Assembly: GCF_022346185.1 (NCBI RefSeq)
Contig: NZ_JAKRMS010000008.1
Location: 1-61,290, forward strand
Source of the DNA: Cellulomonas sp. ACRRI
GTDB taxonomy: Bacteria; Actinomycetota; Actinomycetes; Actinomycetales; Cellulomonadaceae
DNA: 61,290 nt
Direction of reading: 5' to 3'
In this document: positions 25,585 through 35,337 of the stretch, piece after piece
Layout: the number at the start of each line of letters is the position of its first letter
Numbering within the stretch: the first letter of the stretch is position 1
Program-made: the position numbers and the translations under genes
The notes under the pieces: generated by a model
Told to the model about the DNA's origin: nothing
The model's input: only the letters and a program-made list of their open reading frames with translations
The model's database searches: none

Positions 25585-26394
25585 GTGCCTGAGGGCGACA
25601 TCCTGGCCCGCACCGCGCGGCGGCTCGACGAGGCCCTCGCGGGGCGCGTCCTGGTGCGCGGCGACCTGCGCTGGCCGACCGCCGCGACCGTCGACCTGGT
25701 CGGGCGCACGGTGCTCGGCACGGCGTCGTACGGCAAGCACCTGCTCACCCGGTTCGACGACGGCCGCACGCTGCACACCCACCTGCGGATGGACGGGTCC
25801 TGGCGGATCGCCCGGACCGGTTCCCCCGGCGCCCGGGCCGCTGCGCCGCACGTCCGGGCGGTCCTCGCGAACGAGACGTGGACCGCCGTCGGCGAGCTCA
25901 TCGGGATGCTCGACGTCGTGCCCACCCGGGACGAGCACACCCTCATCGGGCACCTGGGCCCGGACCTGCTCGCCGACGACTTCGAGACCGCCGGGCTGCC
26001 CGAGGCGCTGCGCCGGTGGGCCGCGCGCGGAGCGACGCCCGTGTGCGAGGTGCTGCTCGACCAGACGGTCGTCGCCGGCATCGGCACGATCTACATGGCG
26101 GACTCGTTGTTCCTCGAGAAGATCTGGCCGTGGACGCCCGCGGACGAGGTGGTCGACCCCGCCCGGCTGCTCCGGGTGGCGCGGGCGATCATGCAGCGGT
26201 CGGTCGGGTCGTCGTCGCCGTCGACCACCGGCGAGGTGTACCGCGGCCGGGAGACCTGGGTGCACGGCCGGCTGAAGGAGCCGTGCCGGCGGTGCGGGGC
26301 GCCGGTCCGCCGGGGCCTGGCGGGCCACCCGCCGACGGAGCGGCCCGCGTACTTCTGCGGCGTCTGCCAGCGCCCGGCGGCCCCGGCGGCCTGA
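25585..26394 (+). CDS. nei2: Nei2-type endonuclease VIII / formamidopyrimidine-DNA glycosylase family
   Basis: The predicted protein has 269 aa. It is a bifunctional DNA glycosylase/AP lyase for oxidised bases. After Met removal it starts with Pro-Glu-Gly-Asp (MPEGD), the catalytic N-terminal Pro and Glu of the Fpg/Nei family. An H2TH region (LLDQTVVAGIGTIYMADSLF) and a C-terminal zinc finger with two CxxC pairs (CRRC and CGVC) complete the fold. GTG 25585 is fixed by the MPEGD N-terminus. It is probably cotranscribed with lhr, a pairing also known in mycobacteria. Confidence 0.93.
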   Translation: MPEGDILARTARRLDEALAGRVLVRGDLRWPTAATVDLVGRTVLGTASYGKHLLTRFDDGRTLHTHLRMDGSWRIARTGSPGARAAAPHVRAVLANETWTAVGELIGMLDVVPTRDEHTLIGHLGPDLLADDFETAGLPEALRRWAARGATPVCEVLLDQTVVAGIGTIYMADSLFLEKIWPWTPADEVVDPARLLRVARAIMQRSVGSSSPSTTGEVYRGRETWVHGRLKEPCRRCGAPVRRGLAGHPPTERPAYFCGVCQRPAAPAA

Positions 26395-26421
26395 CCCGTG
26401 CGCCCCGCCGCTCCCCGGACG

Positions 26422-26477
26422 CGACGACGCCCGGTCGTCCCCGCCGAGCGAACGGGCGGGACGACCGGGCGTCGTCG
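26422..26477. terminator. Bidirectional terminator between the nei2 and clgR genes
   Basis: Arms 26422-26441 and 26458-26477 form a perfect 20-bp stem with a 16-nt loop between two convergent genes. No T-tract. Confidence 0.8.
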
Positions 26478-26502
26478 GTGTCGGGGTGGGTGTTCCCCGC
26501 GG

Positions 26503-26838
26503 TCAGCCGACCGGGGTGAGCTCCGGGCGTCGACGCCAGGTGCTGTCCTGGCCGCCCAGCGCAGAGGCCAGGTCGACGGGGACGGTGTCGGGGATCAGCA
26601 GACCCTCGGCGACGGCGATGCGGTCGCTCACCTCGCGCAGCACGAGCGACATGGGCACGTCGAGCGCCTCGCAGATGCTCGCGAGCAGCTCCGACGACGC
26701 CTCCTTCTGACCCCGCTCGACCTCGCTGAGGTAGCCCAGCGACACCCGGGCGGCGGAGGACACCTCGCGCAGGGTGCGTCCCTGCCGCTGGCGGGCATCC
26801 CGCAGCACGTCACCGATCTCTCGGCGCAACACGACCAT
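26503..26838 (-). CDS. clgR: ClgR-type helix-turn-helix regulator
   Basis: The predicted protein has 111 aa. The XRE-family HTH (residues about 14-68, [20 protein letters not shown]) and the following [19 protein letters not shown] match ClgR, the activator of clpP and other proteolysis and stress genes in actinobacteria. ATG 26838 ([12 protein letters not shown]) was chosen because AGGGGGA lies 6 nt upstream; ATG 26856 would place that sequence inside the gene. ClgR is itself a Clp substrate in other species, often through its C-terminus; here it ends PELTPVG. It follows cinA as in related genomes. Confidence 0.9.
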   Translation of the reverse strand: MVVLRREIGDVLRDARQRQGRTLREVSSAARVSLGYLSEVERGQKEASSELLASICEALDVPMSLVLREVSDRIAVAEGLLIPDTVPVDLASALGGQDSTWRRRPELTPVG

Positions 26839-27053
26839 CTGGCGTCCCCCTCTCATGTCCCGATCCTGCTCCTGCCGCGCGGCCGGCGCGCCCTGCGGGG
26901 CGGTCCGGACGAGCGCGGCACCCTTGTGGCCCCGCGTGGGGAGGCTCCCACCGTACATGTCGCCGCCACGACGGGCAGCGGCGGGACGGCTGGTGGGCCT
27001 GGTGTTCATCACGATCTGCACAACGCGTGCACGACCGCGCGTGTTCCCGGGGG

Positions 27054-27584
27054 TCAGGAGGCGACGGCGGGACGCACCGCGGACAGGGCCTCGGCGAGCA
27101 CGGCGGCGCAGGTCGCGGCGCGGACGGCGGCCCGGTCGCCGGGCAGGGACAGGGTGCGGACGACCGTGCCCTCCGGGGTCGCGACGGCCACGTGCACCGT
27201 CCCGGGGGCGAACCCGTCCTGGGGGTCGGGGCCGGCCACGCCGGTCGTCCCGAGGCCGACGTCGGCCCCGAGCAGGCCGCGCACGCGCTCGGCCATCTGC
27301 CGGGCGACGTCGGGGTGCACCGCCCCGTGCGCGGCCAGCAGGTCGGCGTCCACGCCCAGCACCGACCCCTTGACGTCGGTGGCGTACGCGACGACCCCGC
27401 CGCGCACCGACCGGGAGGCGCCGGGCACGTCGACCAGGGTGGCCGCGACCTGGCCGCCGGTCAGGGACTCGGCGGTCGCGACGGACCAGCCCCGCTCGCG
27501 CAGGGCGGTCAGGAGGGCGGCGGCGGGCTCCCCCGCGCCCGGGGCGCCGACGGGACCGCCCGCCGGGTCGGTGCCCGCCGTCAC
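27054..27584 (-). CDS. cinA: CinA C-terminal-domain protein (nicotinamide-nucleotide amidase type)
   Basis: The predicted protein has 176 aa and corresponds to the CinA C-terminal domain alone (PncC type), which deamidates nicotinamide mononucleotide. Recognisable segments are [37 protein letters not shown] and [20 protein letters not shown]. The N-terminal COG1058 domain of full-length CinA is absent, as in many actinobacteria. GTG 27584 overlaps the pgsA stop (GTGA), which fixes the start. The 215-bp gap 26839-27053 separates it from clgR; I see no decisive terminator or operator there. Confidence 0.9.
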   Translation of the reverse strand: MTAGTDPAGGPVGAPGAGEPAAALLTALRERGWSVATAESLTGGQVAATLVDVPGASRSVRGGVVAYATDVKGSVLGVDADLLAAHGAVHPDVARQMAERVRGLLGADVGLGTTGVAGPDPQDGFAPGTVHVAVATPEGTVVRTLSLPGDRAAVRAATCAAVLAEALSAVRPAVAS

Positions 27585-28219
27585 GCCGGGTCGCCGTGCG
27601 GCGACGTCGTCCCGGTCGCCGCGGCGTGCCGGGTGGCCTCGGGGCTCGCCCCGGAGGCGTGCTCCCGGTGCACCCGGACCGCCGTGCGGACGTAGTCGGC
27701 GCCGGTCACCAGCGTCACCACGACCGCGGCCCCCATGAGCACGCTCGCGACCACGAGCACCGCGGTCGGCAGCTCGGACAGCGGCAGCAGGAACAGCCCG
27801 ACGGCGACCGACTGCAGCACGGTCTTGATCTTCCCGCCGCGCGAGGCGGGCAGCACCAGGTACCGCAGCAGGAAGAACCGCATCACGGTGATGCCGATCT
27901 CCCGCACCAGGATCGCGGCGGTCACCCACCAGCTCAGGTCGCCGATCCAGGACAGCCCGACCAGCGCGGTGCCGATGAGGGCCTTGTCGGCGATCGGGTC
28001 GAGCAGCTTGCCGAGGTCCGTGACCAGGCCGAGCCGCCGGGCCAGGTAGCCGTCGAGCCGGTCGGTGGCGGCGGCGAGCGCGAAGATGCCGGCGGCCACG
28101 AGCCGCCACCGCGGGTCGTCCCCGCCGTCGACCAGCAGGGCCCAGGCGAAGAACGGCACGACGGCGATGCGCAGCACCGTCACGACGTTGGCGACGTTCA
28201 TCGGCGAAGGGCGGCTCAC
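27581..28219 (-). CDS. pgsA: CDP-diacylglycerol-glycerol-3-phosphate phosphatidyltransferase
   Basis: The predicted protein has 212 aa. It makes phosphatidylglycerol phosphate in the membrane. The CDP-alcohol phosphatidyltransferase signature is complete at residues 53-78 ([10 protein letters not shown], then [12 protein letters not shown]). Four or five hydrophobic helices follow, such as [25 protein letters not shown] segments, with a short hydrophilic C-terminus. GTG 28219 is preceded by TAGGCT at 6 nt, so the mRNA is probably leaderless; ATG 28201 is an alternative. The stop overlaps cinA by 4 nt. Confidence 0.93.
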   Translation of the reverse strand: MSRPSPMNVANVVTVLRIAVVPFFAWALLVDGGDDPRWRLVAAGIFALAAATDRLDGYLARRLGLVTDLGKLLDPIADKALIGTALVGLSWIGDLSWWVTAAILVREIGITVMRFFLLRYLVLPASRGGKIKTVLQSVAVGLFLLPLSELPTAVLVVASVLMGAAVVVTLVTGADYVRTAVRVHREHASGASPEATRHAAATGTTSPHGDPA

Positions 28220-28225
28220 CCGGAC

Positions 28226-28231
28226 AGCCTA
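28226..28231 (-). promoter_or_regulatory. -10 hexamer of pgsA (leaderless type)
   Basis: TAGGCT on the minus strand, 6-nt spacer to GTG 28219, in the 82-bp gap after ftsK. Confidence 0.5.
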
Positions 28232-28301
28232 CGGGCAGCGGGCGCGGAGCACGGCCCACGGCGCGGGACCGACGCGGCACCCACCGGGCCGCCGGCGGCC
28301 G

Positions 28302-31040
28302 TCAGCGCAGGTCGTCCGCGTCGTCGAAGTAGTCGACGGCCTCGGGCGGCTCGCCCGGCATCCGGCCCTCGGGCGCGGCGTACCGGTCGTCGGCCGCCGC
28401 CGGCGCCCCGCCCCCGGACCCGCCGGGCTCCGGCTCGCCGCGCAGCATCGCGAGCGTCCCCGGCAGGTCGTCGGGCTGCACGAGCACCTCGCGCGCCTTC
28501 GACCCCTCGGACGGCCCGACGATCTCGCGGGACTCGAGCAGGTCCATCAGGCGGCCTGCCTTGGCGAACCCGACCCGCAGCTTGCGCTGCAGCATCGAGG
28601 TCGAGCCGAACTGCGAGGTGACGACGAGCTCCGCGGCCTGCAGCAGCAGGTCGAGGTCGTCGCCGATGTCCTCGTCCACCTGCTTCTTGGCGGCCGTGAC
28701 GGCGACGTCCTCGCGGTAGACCGGCTTCAGCTGCTGCTTCACGTGCGCGACGACGGCGTGGATCTCCGACTCGGACACCCAGGCGCCCTGGGTGCGCATC
28801 GGCTTGGCGGCGCCCATCGGCAGGAACAGGGCGTCGCCCTGGCCGATCAGCTTCTCGGCGCCGGGCTGGTCGAGCACGACGCGCGAGTCGGTGAGCGAGG
28901 AGGTCGCGAACGCCAGGCGGGACGGCACGTTGGCCTTGATCAGGCCGGTGACGACGTCGACCGACGGGCGCTGGGTCGCGAGCACCAGGTGGATGCCGGC
29001 GGCGCGCGCGAGCTGCGTGATGCGCTGGATCGACGCTTCGACGTCGCGCGGGGCGACCATCATGAGGTCGGCGAGCTCGTCGACGATCACCAGCAGGTAC
29101 GGGTACGGCGCGATCTTGCGCTCGGAGCCGGGCAGCGGCTTGACCTTGCCGGCCTTCACGGCGACGTTGAAGTCGTCGATGTGCTTGAAGCCGAACATCG
29201 CGAGGTCGTCGTACCGCGCCTCCATCTCCCGCACCACCCACTCGAGGGCCTCGGCGGCCTTCTTCGGGTTGGTGATGATCGGGGTGATGAGGTGCGGGAT
29301 GCCCTCGTAGATCGTGAGCTCGACGCGCTTGGGGTCGACCAGCACCATGCGCACCTGGTCGGGCGTCGCGCGCATGAGGATCGACACGATCATTGAGTTG
29401 ACGAACGACGACTTGCCGGCGCCGGTGGCGCCCGCGACCAGCATGTGCGGCATCTTGGCGAGGTTCGCGGTGACGTAGCCGCCCTCGACGTCCTTGCCGA
29501 CGCCGATCACCATGGGGTGCTCGGAGCGGCGCGCCGCGGACGACCGGAGCACGTCGCCGAGCGACACGGTCTCGCGGTCGGTGTTCGGGATCTCGATGCC
29601 GATGGCGGACTTGCCGGGGATCGGCGACAGGATGCGCACGTCCGCCGACGCCACCGCGTAGGCGATGTTCTTGGACAGCGCCGTGACGCGCTCGACCTTG
29701 ACGCCCTTGCCGAGCTCGACCTCGTACCGGGTGACGGTCGGACCGCGCGTGAACCCGGTGACCTGGGCGTCGATCTCGAAGTTCTCCAGCACGCTCGTCA
29801 GCGCCTCGACCACGCGGTCGTTGGCGGCGGAGCGGACCTTGTGCGGCTGGCCCTTCGCGAGGGCGTTCTCGTCCGGCAGCGTGTACAGCACGTCGCCGCC
29901 GAGCATCGGCTGCTCCCCGCGCGGCACGCCGGTGGTGGGCGGCGCGACGGGGTCCGGCCGGGCCGCGGGGGCCTCGGCGGCGGCGGACGCGGCGCCCACC
30001 GCCGTGACGGCCTGCGTCGGGGCGGTGCTGGGGGAGACCTCGTCCTCGGCGTCGGCCGCGTCGAGGAGCGCGGTCGCGTCCTCCTCCTCGCGGCGCATCC
30101 GCTCGACGTACGCGGCGCGCTCGAAGGCCTCGTCGCCGGCGTACCCGTCCAGGGCCGGGTCGACGTCGGGGTCGGCCGCGGCGCGCTTCTTGAGGCGGTC
30201 CATGAGCGTGCGGCGCGACGGCTTGGCCGGGGGCTCGTCGACCGCCGTGTGCCCCGCGTTGATGACCAGCGGGGCGTCGTCGTCCTCGACCTCGGCGTCG
30301 TCCTCGCGGTGGTTGCCCGTCAGGCGGTCGTACAGCGCGCGCAGCCGGGGGCCGATCTGGTTCACCGGCGTGGCGGTGACGACCAGCACGCCGAAGAACG
30401 CGAGCAGCACCAGCAGCGGCACGGTGGCCCAGACGGTCACGAGGCTGACCAGCGGCGTGCCGACCAGGTAGCCGACGATGCCGCCCGCGTCGCGGACCGC
30501 CTCGAAGCCGCCGGACGGGGCGGGCAGGTCCTGCTGCACGTGCACCAGCCCGCAGGCCGCGAGCGTGATCGCGGTGACGCCGATGCCGATCCGGGAGTTC
30601 GCCTGGTTGCGGTCGGGATGCCGCATCAGCCGGACGGCGATGCCGACCAGCGCGACCGGCACCGCCGCGGCGACCCGGCCGAAGGTCCCGGCGACGACGA
30701 CGTGCACGGCGTCGCCCGCCATGCCCTCCAGGCCCCACCACTCGCGGGCGGCGACGACGATCGCCAGGGCGATCAGGAAGAAGGCGGCACCGTCGCGGCG
30801 CAGGGCCGGGTCGAGGTCGCGCGCGCCGTGGCCGACCCGGCGCGCCGCGCCGCCGACGACGTGCGCGCAGCCCATCCAGATGCCGCGGACGATGCGGATC
30901 GGCAGGGCGGGGCGCGGCGGGGGCGGCGGCGCCTTGGCGGAGCCGCGGGAGCCGGGCGCGCGCGCCGCCGGTGCCGCGGCGCGGGCGCGCGACGACGGCG
31001 CAGCCGCACGGGTGGCGGTGGAGGACGGACGGGCGGCCAT
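28302..31040 (-). CDS. ftsK: DNA translocase FtsK/SpoIIIE
   Basis: The predicted protein has 912 aa. It pumps chromosomal DNA through the division septum. After a basic Ala/Pro-rich N-terminus come about four transmembrane helices (residues 85-225). An acidic linker (240-380) follows, then the motor with Walker [10 protein letters not shown] at 537-545 and Walker [13 protein letters not shown]. The gamma winged-helix near the C-terminus ([20 protein letters not shown]) reads polarity sequences. ATG 31040 has TACCGT 7 nt upstream. A Gly/Asp-rich tail ends the protein. Confidence 0.96.
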   Translation of the reverse strand: MAARPSSTATRAAAPSSRARAAAPAARAPGSRGSAKAPPPPPRPALPIRIVRGIWMGCAHVVGGAARRVGHGARDLDPALRRDGAAFFLIALAIVVAAREWWGLEGMAGDAVHVVVAGTFGRVAAAVPVALVGIAVRLMRHPDRNQANSRIGIGVTAITLAACGLVHVQQDLPAPSGGFEAVRDAGGIVGYLVGTPLVSLVTVWATVPLLVLLAFFGVLVVTATPVNQIGPRLRALYDRLTGNHREDDAEVEDDDAPLVINAGHTAVDEPPAKPSRRTLMDRLKKRAAADPDVDPALDGYAGDEAFERAAYVERMRREEEDATALLDAADAEDEVSPSTAPTQAVTAVGAASAAAEAPAARPDPVAPPTTGVPRGEQPMLGGDVLYTLPDENALAKGQPHKVRSAANDRVVEALTSVLENFEIDAQVTGFTRGPTVTRYEVELGKGVKVERVTALSKNIAYAVASADVRILSPIPGKSAIGIEIPNTDRETVSLGDVLRSSAARRSEHPMVIGVGKDVEGGYVTANLAKMPHMLVAGATGAGKSSFVNSMIVSILMRATPDQVRMVLVDPKRVELTIYEGIPHLITPIITNPKKAAEALEWVVREMEARYDDLAMFGFKHIDDFNVAVKAGKVKPLPGSERKIAPYPYLLVIVDELADLMMVAPRDVEASIQRITQLARAAGIHLVLATQRPSVDVVTGLIKANVPSRLAFATSSLTDSRVVLDQPGAEKLIGQGDALFLPMGAAKPMRTQGAWVSESEIHAVVAHVKQQLKPVYREDVAVTAAKKQVDEDIGDDLDLLLQAAELVVTSQFGSTSMLQRKLRVGFAKAGRLMDLLESREIVGPSEGSKAREVLVQPDDLPGTLAMLRGEPEPGGSGGGAPAAADDRYAAPEGRMPGEPPEAVDYFDDADDLR

Positions 31041-31047
31041 GATCCTC

Positions 31048-31053
31048 ACGGTA
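31048..31053 (-). promoter_or_regulatory. -10 hexamer of ftsK (leaderless type)
   Basis: TACCGT on the minus strand, 7 nt before ATG 31040. No ribosome binding site is visible. Confidence 0.5.
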
Positions 31054-31176
31054 GCGGGCACGCGGCAGCTGGGCCGGGAGCCCGCGCCGGTGCGGTGCGT
31101 GTCGGTGACGCGCGGCACAGCGGCGGTGTCCGGCGCGGGGGTGCCGCGTGTCCGTGCCGGGTGGGACGCTCGGCGC

Positions 31177-32361
31177 ATGTCCGACCGCGTCACCGCCGAC
31201 CAGGTCCGCCGGTACCGCGTCCGCGCGCAGCAGCTCGACCGGGGGCCCGACGCCGCGCGCGCCGTCACCGACGCCGCCGTGCTCGACGCGGGCGTGCAGG
31301 ACACCGGGCCGGACGGGGCGCTGTGGGCGCTCGCCCTGCGCGGCGTGCCGGTGTCGGCCCGCGCGTGGCCGGACGACCTCGCGATGGCGTGGAGCGTCCG
31401 CGGCGCCCCGCACGCGTACCGCCGCGCGGACCTGCCCGCCGTGCAGCGCGCCCTGCGGCCGTACTCGGACGCGGACGCGGGCAGGCGGATCTACGACGCG
31501 GCCAAGCCGCTGCGCGCCGCCGGCATCCGGCCGGTCGACGCGCTCGCGCGGGTCGCCCGCACGATGCGCGAGGTCGTCGTGGAGCCCACGAGCAAGGAGG
31601 CGCTGTCCACCCGGATGACCGCCGAGCTGGACGAGCCGTACCTGCGCTGGTGCCGGCCGTGCGGGGCGACCCACATGTTCGAGATGCCGTTCCGGCTCGG
31701 CGCCCTGCACGCCGGGCTGGAGCTGGAGCCCGGCACCTCTCCCCCGGTGCTCCGCCGGTCGCCGGGCTTCCCGGCCGGCCAGATCGGCGCCGTGGACCGG
31801 GACCAGGGCACGGCCGGGCCGCAGGACGGCGGCGGGGACGACGACGCCACCGACGACGACGGACCGCACGACCTCGTCCGCGGCGTGCTGCACCTGCTCG
31901 GCCCCACGACGCCGAAGGACGTGGCGGCGTTCCTCGACGCGCCAGTGGCCGACGTCACGCGGCGGTGGCCGGCCGCCGCCGTCCCGGTGGAGGTGGACGG
32001 GGCGCCGGCGTCGGTGCTCGCCGGGGACCTGCCCGCGCTGCTCGCGGCGGCCGGCCCTCCCGGCGACGACGACGGCCCCGTCGTGCGGCTGCTCGGCCCC
32101 TACGACCTGTTCCTCCAGGCCCGTGACCGGCACGTCCTCGTCCCCGACCCGGCCCGCGCGAAGGCGCTGTGGCCCGTGCTGGGCCGCCCGGGCGCGGTGC
32201 TCGCGGGCGGGGAGGTCGTCGGCACGTGGCGCCCGCGGTCCCGGGGCCGGCGGCTGGCGCTCGAGCTCGACCCGTGGGTGCCGTGGGACGCGCGACTCCG
32301 ACGCGCGGTCGCCGCGCAGCACGAGCGCCTGGCCGCCTTCCGCGGCGCCGACCCGGCCTGA
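31177..32361 (+). CDS. Winged-helix DNA-binding protein, AlkZ/YcaQ-like (HTH_42)
   Basis: The predicted protein has 394 aa. The N-terminal pattern [15 protein letters not shown] and the C-terminal [20 protein letters not shown] fit the HTH_42 winged-helix superfamily that includes the interstrand-crosslink glycosylases AlkZ/AlkX/YcaQ. A QxD- or QxQ-type catalytic signature is not obvious, so glycosylase activity is uncertain. An acidic low-complexity loop ([15 protein letters not shown]) lies near residues 223-237. ATG 31177 is the first conserved start. It is transcribed divergently from ftsK over a 136-bp gap. Confidence 0.8.
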   Translation: MSDRVTADQVRRYRVRAQQLDRGPDAARAVTDAAVLDAGVQDTGPDGALWALALRGVPVSARAWPDDLAMAWSVRGAPHAYRRADLPAVQRALRPYSDADAGRRIYDAAKPLRAAGIRPVDALARVARTMREVVVEPTSKEALSTRMTAELDEPYLRWCRPCGATHMFEMPFRLGALHAGLELEPGTSPPVLRRSPGFPAGQIGAVDRDQGTAGPQDGGGDDDATDDDGPHDLVRGVLHLLGPTTPKDVAAFLDAPVADVTRRWPAAAVPVEVDGAPASVLAGDLPALLAAAGPPGDDDGPVVRLLGPYDLFLQARDRHVLVPDPARAKALWPVLGRPGAVLAGGEVVGTWRPRSRGRRLALELDPWVPWDARLRRAVAAQHERLAAFRGADPA

Positions 32362-32386
32362 ACACGTGCGCTCGCGCCGGCCCCGG

Positions 32387-32716
32387 TCAGCGCAGCTCGT
32401 TGTCCGGGTGCGCGCGGTCGTAGGTCGCGCGGGCCTCGGCGATCCCCTGGCGGTGCTCCGTCGACCAGTCGACGAGCGCCCGGACCAGGTGCGTCAGGCT
32501 GGCGCCCGACTCGGTGAGACGGTAGTCGACCTCGGCCGGCACCGTCGGGTAGACGGTGCGCACCAGGAGTCCGTCCCGCTCGAGCCGTCGCACCGTGAGC
32601 GTGAGCATCCGCTGAGAGATCCCGGTCAGCGCGCGTTGCAGCTCGCGGAACCGGCGGGGTCCGCCGGCGAGCTCCACGACGACGAGGGCCGGGTCCCACG
32701 ATCGTCGCGCTCGCAT
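32387..32716 (-). CDS. HxlR-family regulator, apparently N-terminally truncated
   Basis: The predicted protein has 109 aa. The HxlR winged helix is clear: GGPRRFRELQRALTGISQRM, LTVRRLERDGLLVRTVYP and DYRLTESGASLTHLV. Family members normally have 14-25 residues before the conserved GxxW turn, including a redox Cys. Here the first in-frame ATG (32716) starts only six residues before that Trp and no Cys precedes it. Extending upstream in frame enters the divergent NmrA gene and gives no similarity. It may be truncated, mis-started or a decaying copy. Divergent NAD(P)H-binding partners are typical HxlR targets. Confidence 0.65.
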   Translation of the reverse strand: MRARRSWDPALVVVELAGGPRRFRELQRALTGISQRMLTLTVRRLERDGLLVRTVYPTVPAEVDYRLTESGASLTHLVRALVDWSTEHRQGIAEARATYDRAHPDNELR

Positions 32717-32749
32717 CCAGTGGAACCACGACGGGGAGACCGAACGATC

Positions 32750-33571
32750 ATGATCCTGGTGACCGGAGCGCACGGAGCGCTCGCCTCGACCATCCTCGCA
32801 GAGCTCGACGCGCGCGGGGTGCCCGCTGTCGGCGGCACCCGCACCCCGGCGGCAGGACAGCGGTACGTCGACTTCGACGATCCGGCACGTCTCGACCTCG
32901 GCGGCACCGACGTCCTGGTGCTCGTGTCCGCGGGGTATGCGGAGGACGACCGGGTGGTCGCGCGGCACCGGGCGGTTCTCGACGCGGCTCGCCGCGACGG
33001 TGTGCGGTCCGTCGTGTACACGAGCGTGACCACGGGCGGGGACCATCTGGCGTTCGCGCTCGCGCACCGCGTGACGGAGCGGATGCTCAGGGACAGCGGC
33101 CTCGCCTGGACGATCCTGCGCAACGGGTTGTACGCCGAGCTCTTCGGCGCTCTGCTCCGGTGGTCCGCCGACGGGCTCGAGTCGGCGTTCGGAACCGGCT
33201 CGCTCGCAGCGGTCACCCGCGCCGACCTCGCGGCGGCAGCAGCGTCGGTCGCTGCGGCACCGCGCTCCCACACCAGCCGGACGTACGACCTCGTCGGCGT
33301 GCCGGTGACGGCGACCGACGTCGCGGACCATCTCGGCGTCGTGCACCGGACCATCGGGCTCGGGGAGTACCGGGACCGCTTGCTCGCGGACCCGCTTCTT
33401 CTGCCGTTCCAGCCGCCGATGCTGCACTCGATCGCGAGCGCGGTTCGGCACGGCGTGCTGTCCGGCACGGGGCCCGACCTCGCAGGCTTGCTCGGCCGCG
33501 CGGCCACGGACCCGCTGCCCTTCGCCGTCGCCGCAGCGACGGCCGGCCGGGCGGTGTCGGCACGGCCGTGA
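32750..33571 (+). CDS. NmrA/SDR-like NAD(P)-binding protein
   Basis: The predicted protein has 273 aa. The Rossmann start MILVTGAHGALASTI (GxxGxxA) and YTSVTTGGDHLAFALAHRVTE resemble the atypical short-chain dehydrogenases of the NmrA/quinone-oxidoreductase-like (QOR2) group. Substrate and cofactor choice cannot be read. The start lies 33 nt from the divergent HxlR gene, so both promoters overlap. Codon use has visibly more A/T third positions (for example CTTCTT, GCTGCT and TTG) than neighbouring genes, suggesting acquisition. It ends at a strong bidirectional terminator. Confidence 0.85.
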   Translation: MILVTGAHGALASTILAELDARGVPAVGGTRTPAAGQRYVDFDDPARLDLGGTDVLVLVSAGYAEDDRVVARHRAVLDAARRDGVRSVVYTSVTTGGDHLAFALAHRVTERMLRDSGLAWTILRNGLYAELFGALLRWSADGLESAFGTGSLAAVTRADLAAAAASVAAAPRSHTSRTYDLVGVPVTATDVADHLGVVHRTIGLGEYRDRLLADPLLLPFQPPMLHSIASAVRHGVLSGTGPDLAGLLGRAATDPLPFAVAAATAGRAVSARP

Positions 33572-33576
33572 GAAGC

Positions 33577-33614
33577 CCGCACGCCGCCGACCCGGGAAGG
33601 TCGGCGGCGTGCGG
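33577..33614. terminator. Bidirectional terminator between the NmrA-like and RNase J genes
   Basis: Arms 33577-33592 and 33599-33614 make a perfect 16-bp stem with a 6-nt loop (CGGGAA) between converging genes. Confidence 0.85.
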
Positions 33615-33639
33615 TGGTCCGGGGTGGAGCGGCGACCGG

Positions 33640-35325
33640 TCAGGCCTCCACGACCACCGGGATGATCATCGGCCGACGGCGCAGCCGGTTGGACGCCCAG
33701 CGCCCGACCACGCGCCGCACCACCTGCTGCAGCTGCTGGGTGTCCACGGCCCCGCCGCGCGACGCGTCCTCGAGGGCCGCGGTGACGTCCGGCACGATCG
33801 CGTCGAACACGGAGTCGTCCTCGGCCACGCCGCGGGCGAGGATCTGCGGCTTCCCGAGCACCTTGCCGTCGGTGGAGCTGATGACGGCGAAGATCGAGAT
33901 GAAGCCCTCGTCGCCGAGGATCCGGCGGTCCTTGAGGTCGGCCTCGGTGATGCCGCCGACGCTGGAGCCGTCGACGAACACGTACCCGCACGGCACGGCG
34001 CCCACGACCGACGCCCGCCCGTCGACGAGGTCCACGACCACGCCGTCCTCGGCGAGCACCACGCGGTCGGCCGGGACGCCCGACTTCACGGCGAGCGCCC
34101 CGTTGGCGACCAGGTGCCGGACCTCGCCGTGCACCGGCATGACGTTGCGCGGCCGGAGGATGTTGTAGCAGTACAGGAGCTCGCCGGCGCTGGCGTGGCC
34201 GGAGACGTGCACCTTGGCGTTGCCGCCGTGCACGACGCGCGCGCCGAGCCGGGTCAGGCCGTTGATGACGCGGTACACCGCGTTCTCGTTCCCGGGGATC
34301 AGCGACGAGGCGAGGATGACGGTGTCGCCGGGGCCGACCGAGATCTTGTGGTCGTTGTTGGCGATCCGGGACAGCGCGGCCATCGGCTCGCCCTGGGAGC
34401 CGGTGCACATGAGCACGAGCTCGTCGTCCCGGACGTCGTCCAGGCGCTTGGCGTCCACCAGCACGCCGTCCGGCACCTTGAGGTAGCCGAGCTCGGCGGC
34501 GATCGTCATGTTCCGGATCATCGACCGGCCGACCAGGGCGACCTTGCGCTCGTGCGCGGCGGCGGCGTCCAGCACCTGCTGCACGCGGTGCACGTGCGAG
34601 GAGAATGACGCGACGACGATCTTGCGCGCGGAGGTGGCGAACACGTTGTCCAGCACCGGGCCGATCTCGCGCTCGGGGCTGACGAAGCCCGGCACCTCGG
34701 CGTTGGTGGAGTCGACCATGAACAGGTCGACGCCCTTCTCCCCCAGCCGCGCGAACGCGCGCAGGTCGGTGATCCGGCCGTCCAGCGGGAGCTGGTCCAT
34801 CTTGAAGTCGCCGGTGTGCAGCACGGTGCCGGCGCCGGTGGTGACCGCGACCGCCAGCGCGTCCGGGATCGAGTGGTTCACCGCGACGAACTCGCAGGAG
34901 AACGCGCCGATCTGCTCGGTCTGGCCCTCCTTGACCGCGTGGGTCAGCGGGGTGATCCGGTGCTCCTTGAGCTTGGCCTCGACGAACGCGAGGGTCAGCT
35001 GCGAGCCGATCAGCGGGATGTCCTGGCGCAGGCGCAGCAGGTACGGGACGGCGCCGATGTGGTCCTCGTGCCCGTGGGTGAGGACGATGCCGTCCACGTC
35101 CGCCATGCGGTCGGCGATGTAGCTGAAGTCCGGCAGGATCAGGTCGACGCCGGGCTGGTGGTCCTCGGGGAACAGGACGCCGCAGTCGATGATGAGCAGG
35201 CGGCCGCCGTACTCGAGGACGGCCATGTTGCGGCCGACCTCGCCGAGCCCGCCGAGGGCCACGATGCGCAGTCCCCCTTCGGGCAGGGCGGGGGGCAGGT
35301 CGAGGTCGGGGTGCGGGTGGGACAT
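33640..35325 (-). CDS. rnj: Ribonuclease J
   Basis: The predicted protein has 561 aa. It is a metallo-beta-lactamase/beta-CASP 5'-3' exo- and endoribonuclease. The metal motif THGHEDH is at 83-89; the beta-CASP motifs include FMVDSTNAE, CTGSQGEPMAALSRIA and SGHASAGE. The length matches the family. ATG 35325 (MSHPHPDLDL) follows AGGAG at 6 nt. It lies 12 nt after the dapA stop, so dapA and this gene form an operon, the usual actinobacterial order. Confidence 0.95.
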   Translation of the reverse strand: MSHPHPDLDLPPALPEGGLRIVALGGLGEVGRNMAVLEYGGRLLIIDCGVLFPEDHQPGVDLILPDFSYIADRMADVDGIVLTHGHEDHIGAVPYLLRLRQDIPLIGSQLTLAFVEAKLKEHRITPLTHAVKEGQTEQIGAFSCEFVAVNHSIPDALAVAVTTGAGTVLHTGDFKMDQLPLDGRITDLRAFARLGEKGVDLFMVDSTNAEVPGFVSPEREIGPVLDNVFATSARKIVVASFSSHVHRVQQVLDAAAAHERKVALVGRSMIRNMTIAAELGYLKVPDGVLVDAKRLDDVRDDELVLMCTGSQGEPMAALSRIANNDHKISVGPGDTVILASSLIPGNENAVYRVINGLTRLGARVVHGGNAKVHVSGHASAGELLYCYNILRPRNVMPVHGEVRHLVANGALAVKSGVPADRVVLAEDGVVVDLVDGRASVVGAVPCGYVFVDGSSVGGITEADLKDRRILGDEGFISIFAVISSTDGKVLGKPQILARGVAEDDSVFDAIVPDVTAALEDASRGGAVDTQQLQQVVRRVVGRWASNRLRRRPMIIPVVVEA

Positions 35326-35337
35326 GCTTCTCCTGTG

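Noticed and set aside
19894..26328. A 2100-codon minus-strand open frame across lhr and nei2
   Set aside because: Low-complexity Arg/Gly/Ala/Pro translation with no domain. The plus strand encodes all helicase motifs. Only its last 159 codons, starting at 20373, have real-gene properties.
26839..27053. Possible ClgR operator upstream of clgR (AACGCG/CGCG-rich stretch around 27022-27043)
   Set aside because: The inverted symmetry is partial and does not fit the CGC-N5-GCG type core; at this GC content such strings are expected by chance.
32717..32786. Upstream GTG as an alternative start for the HxlR gene
   Set aside because: It would extend the protein into the divergent NmrA-like coding sequence, and the added residues do not resemble an HxlR N-terminus.
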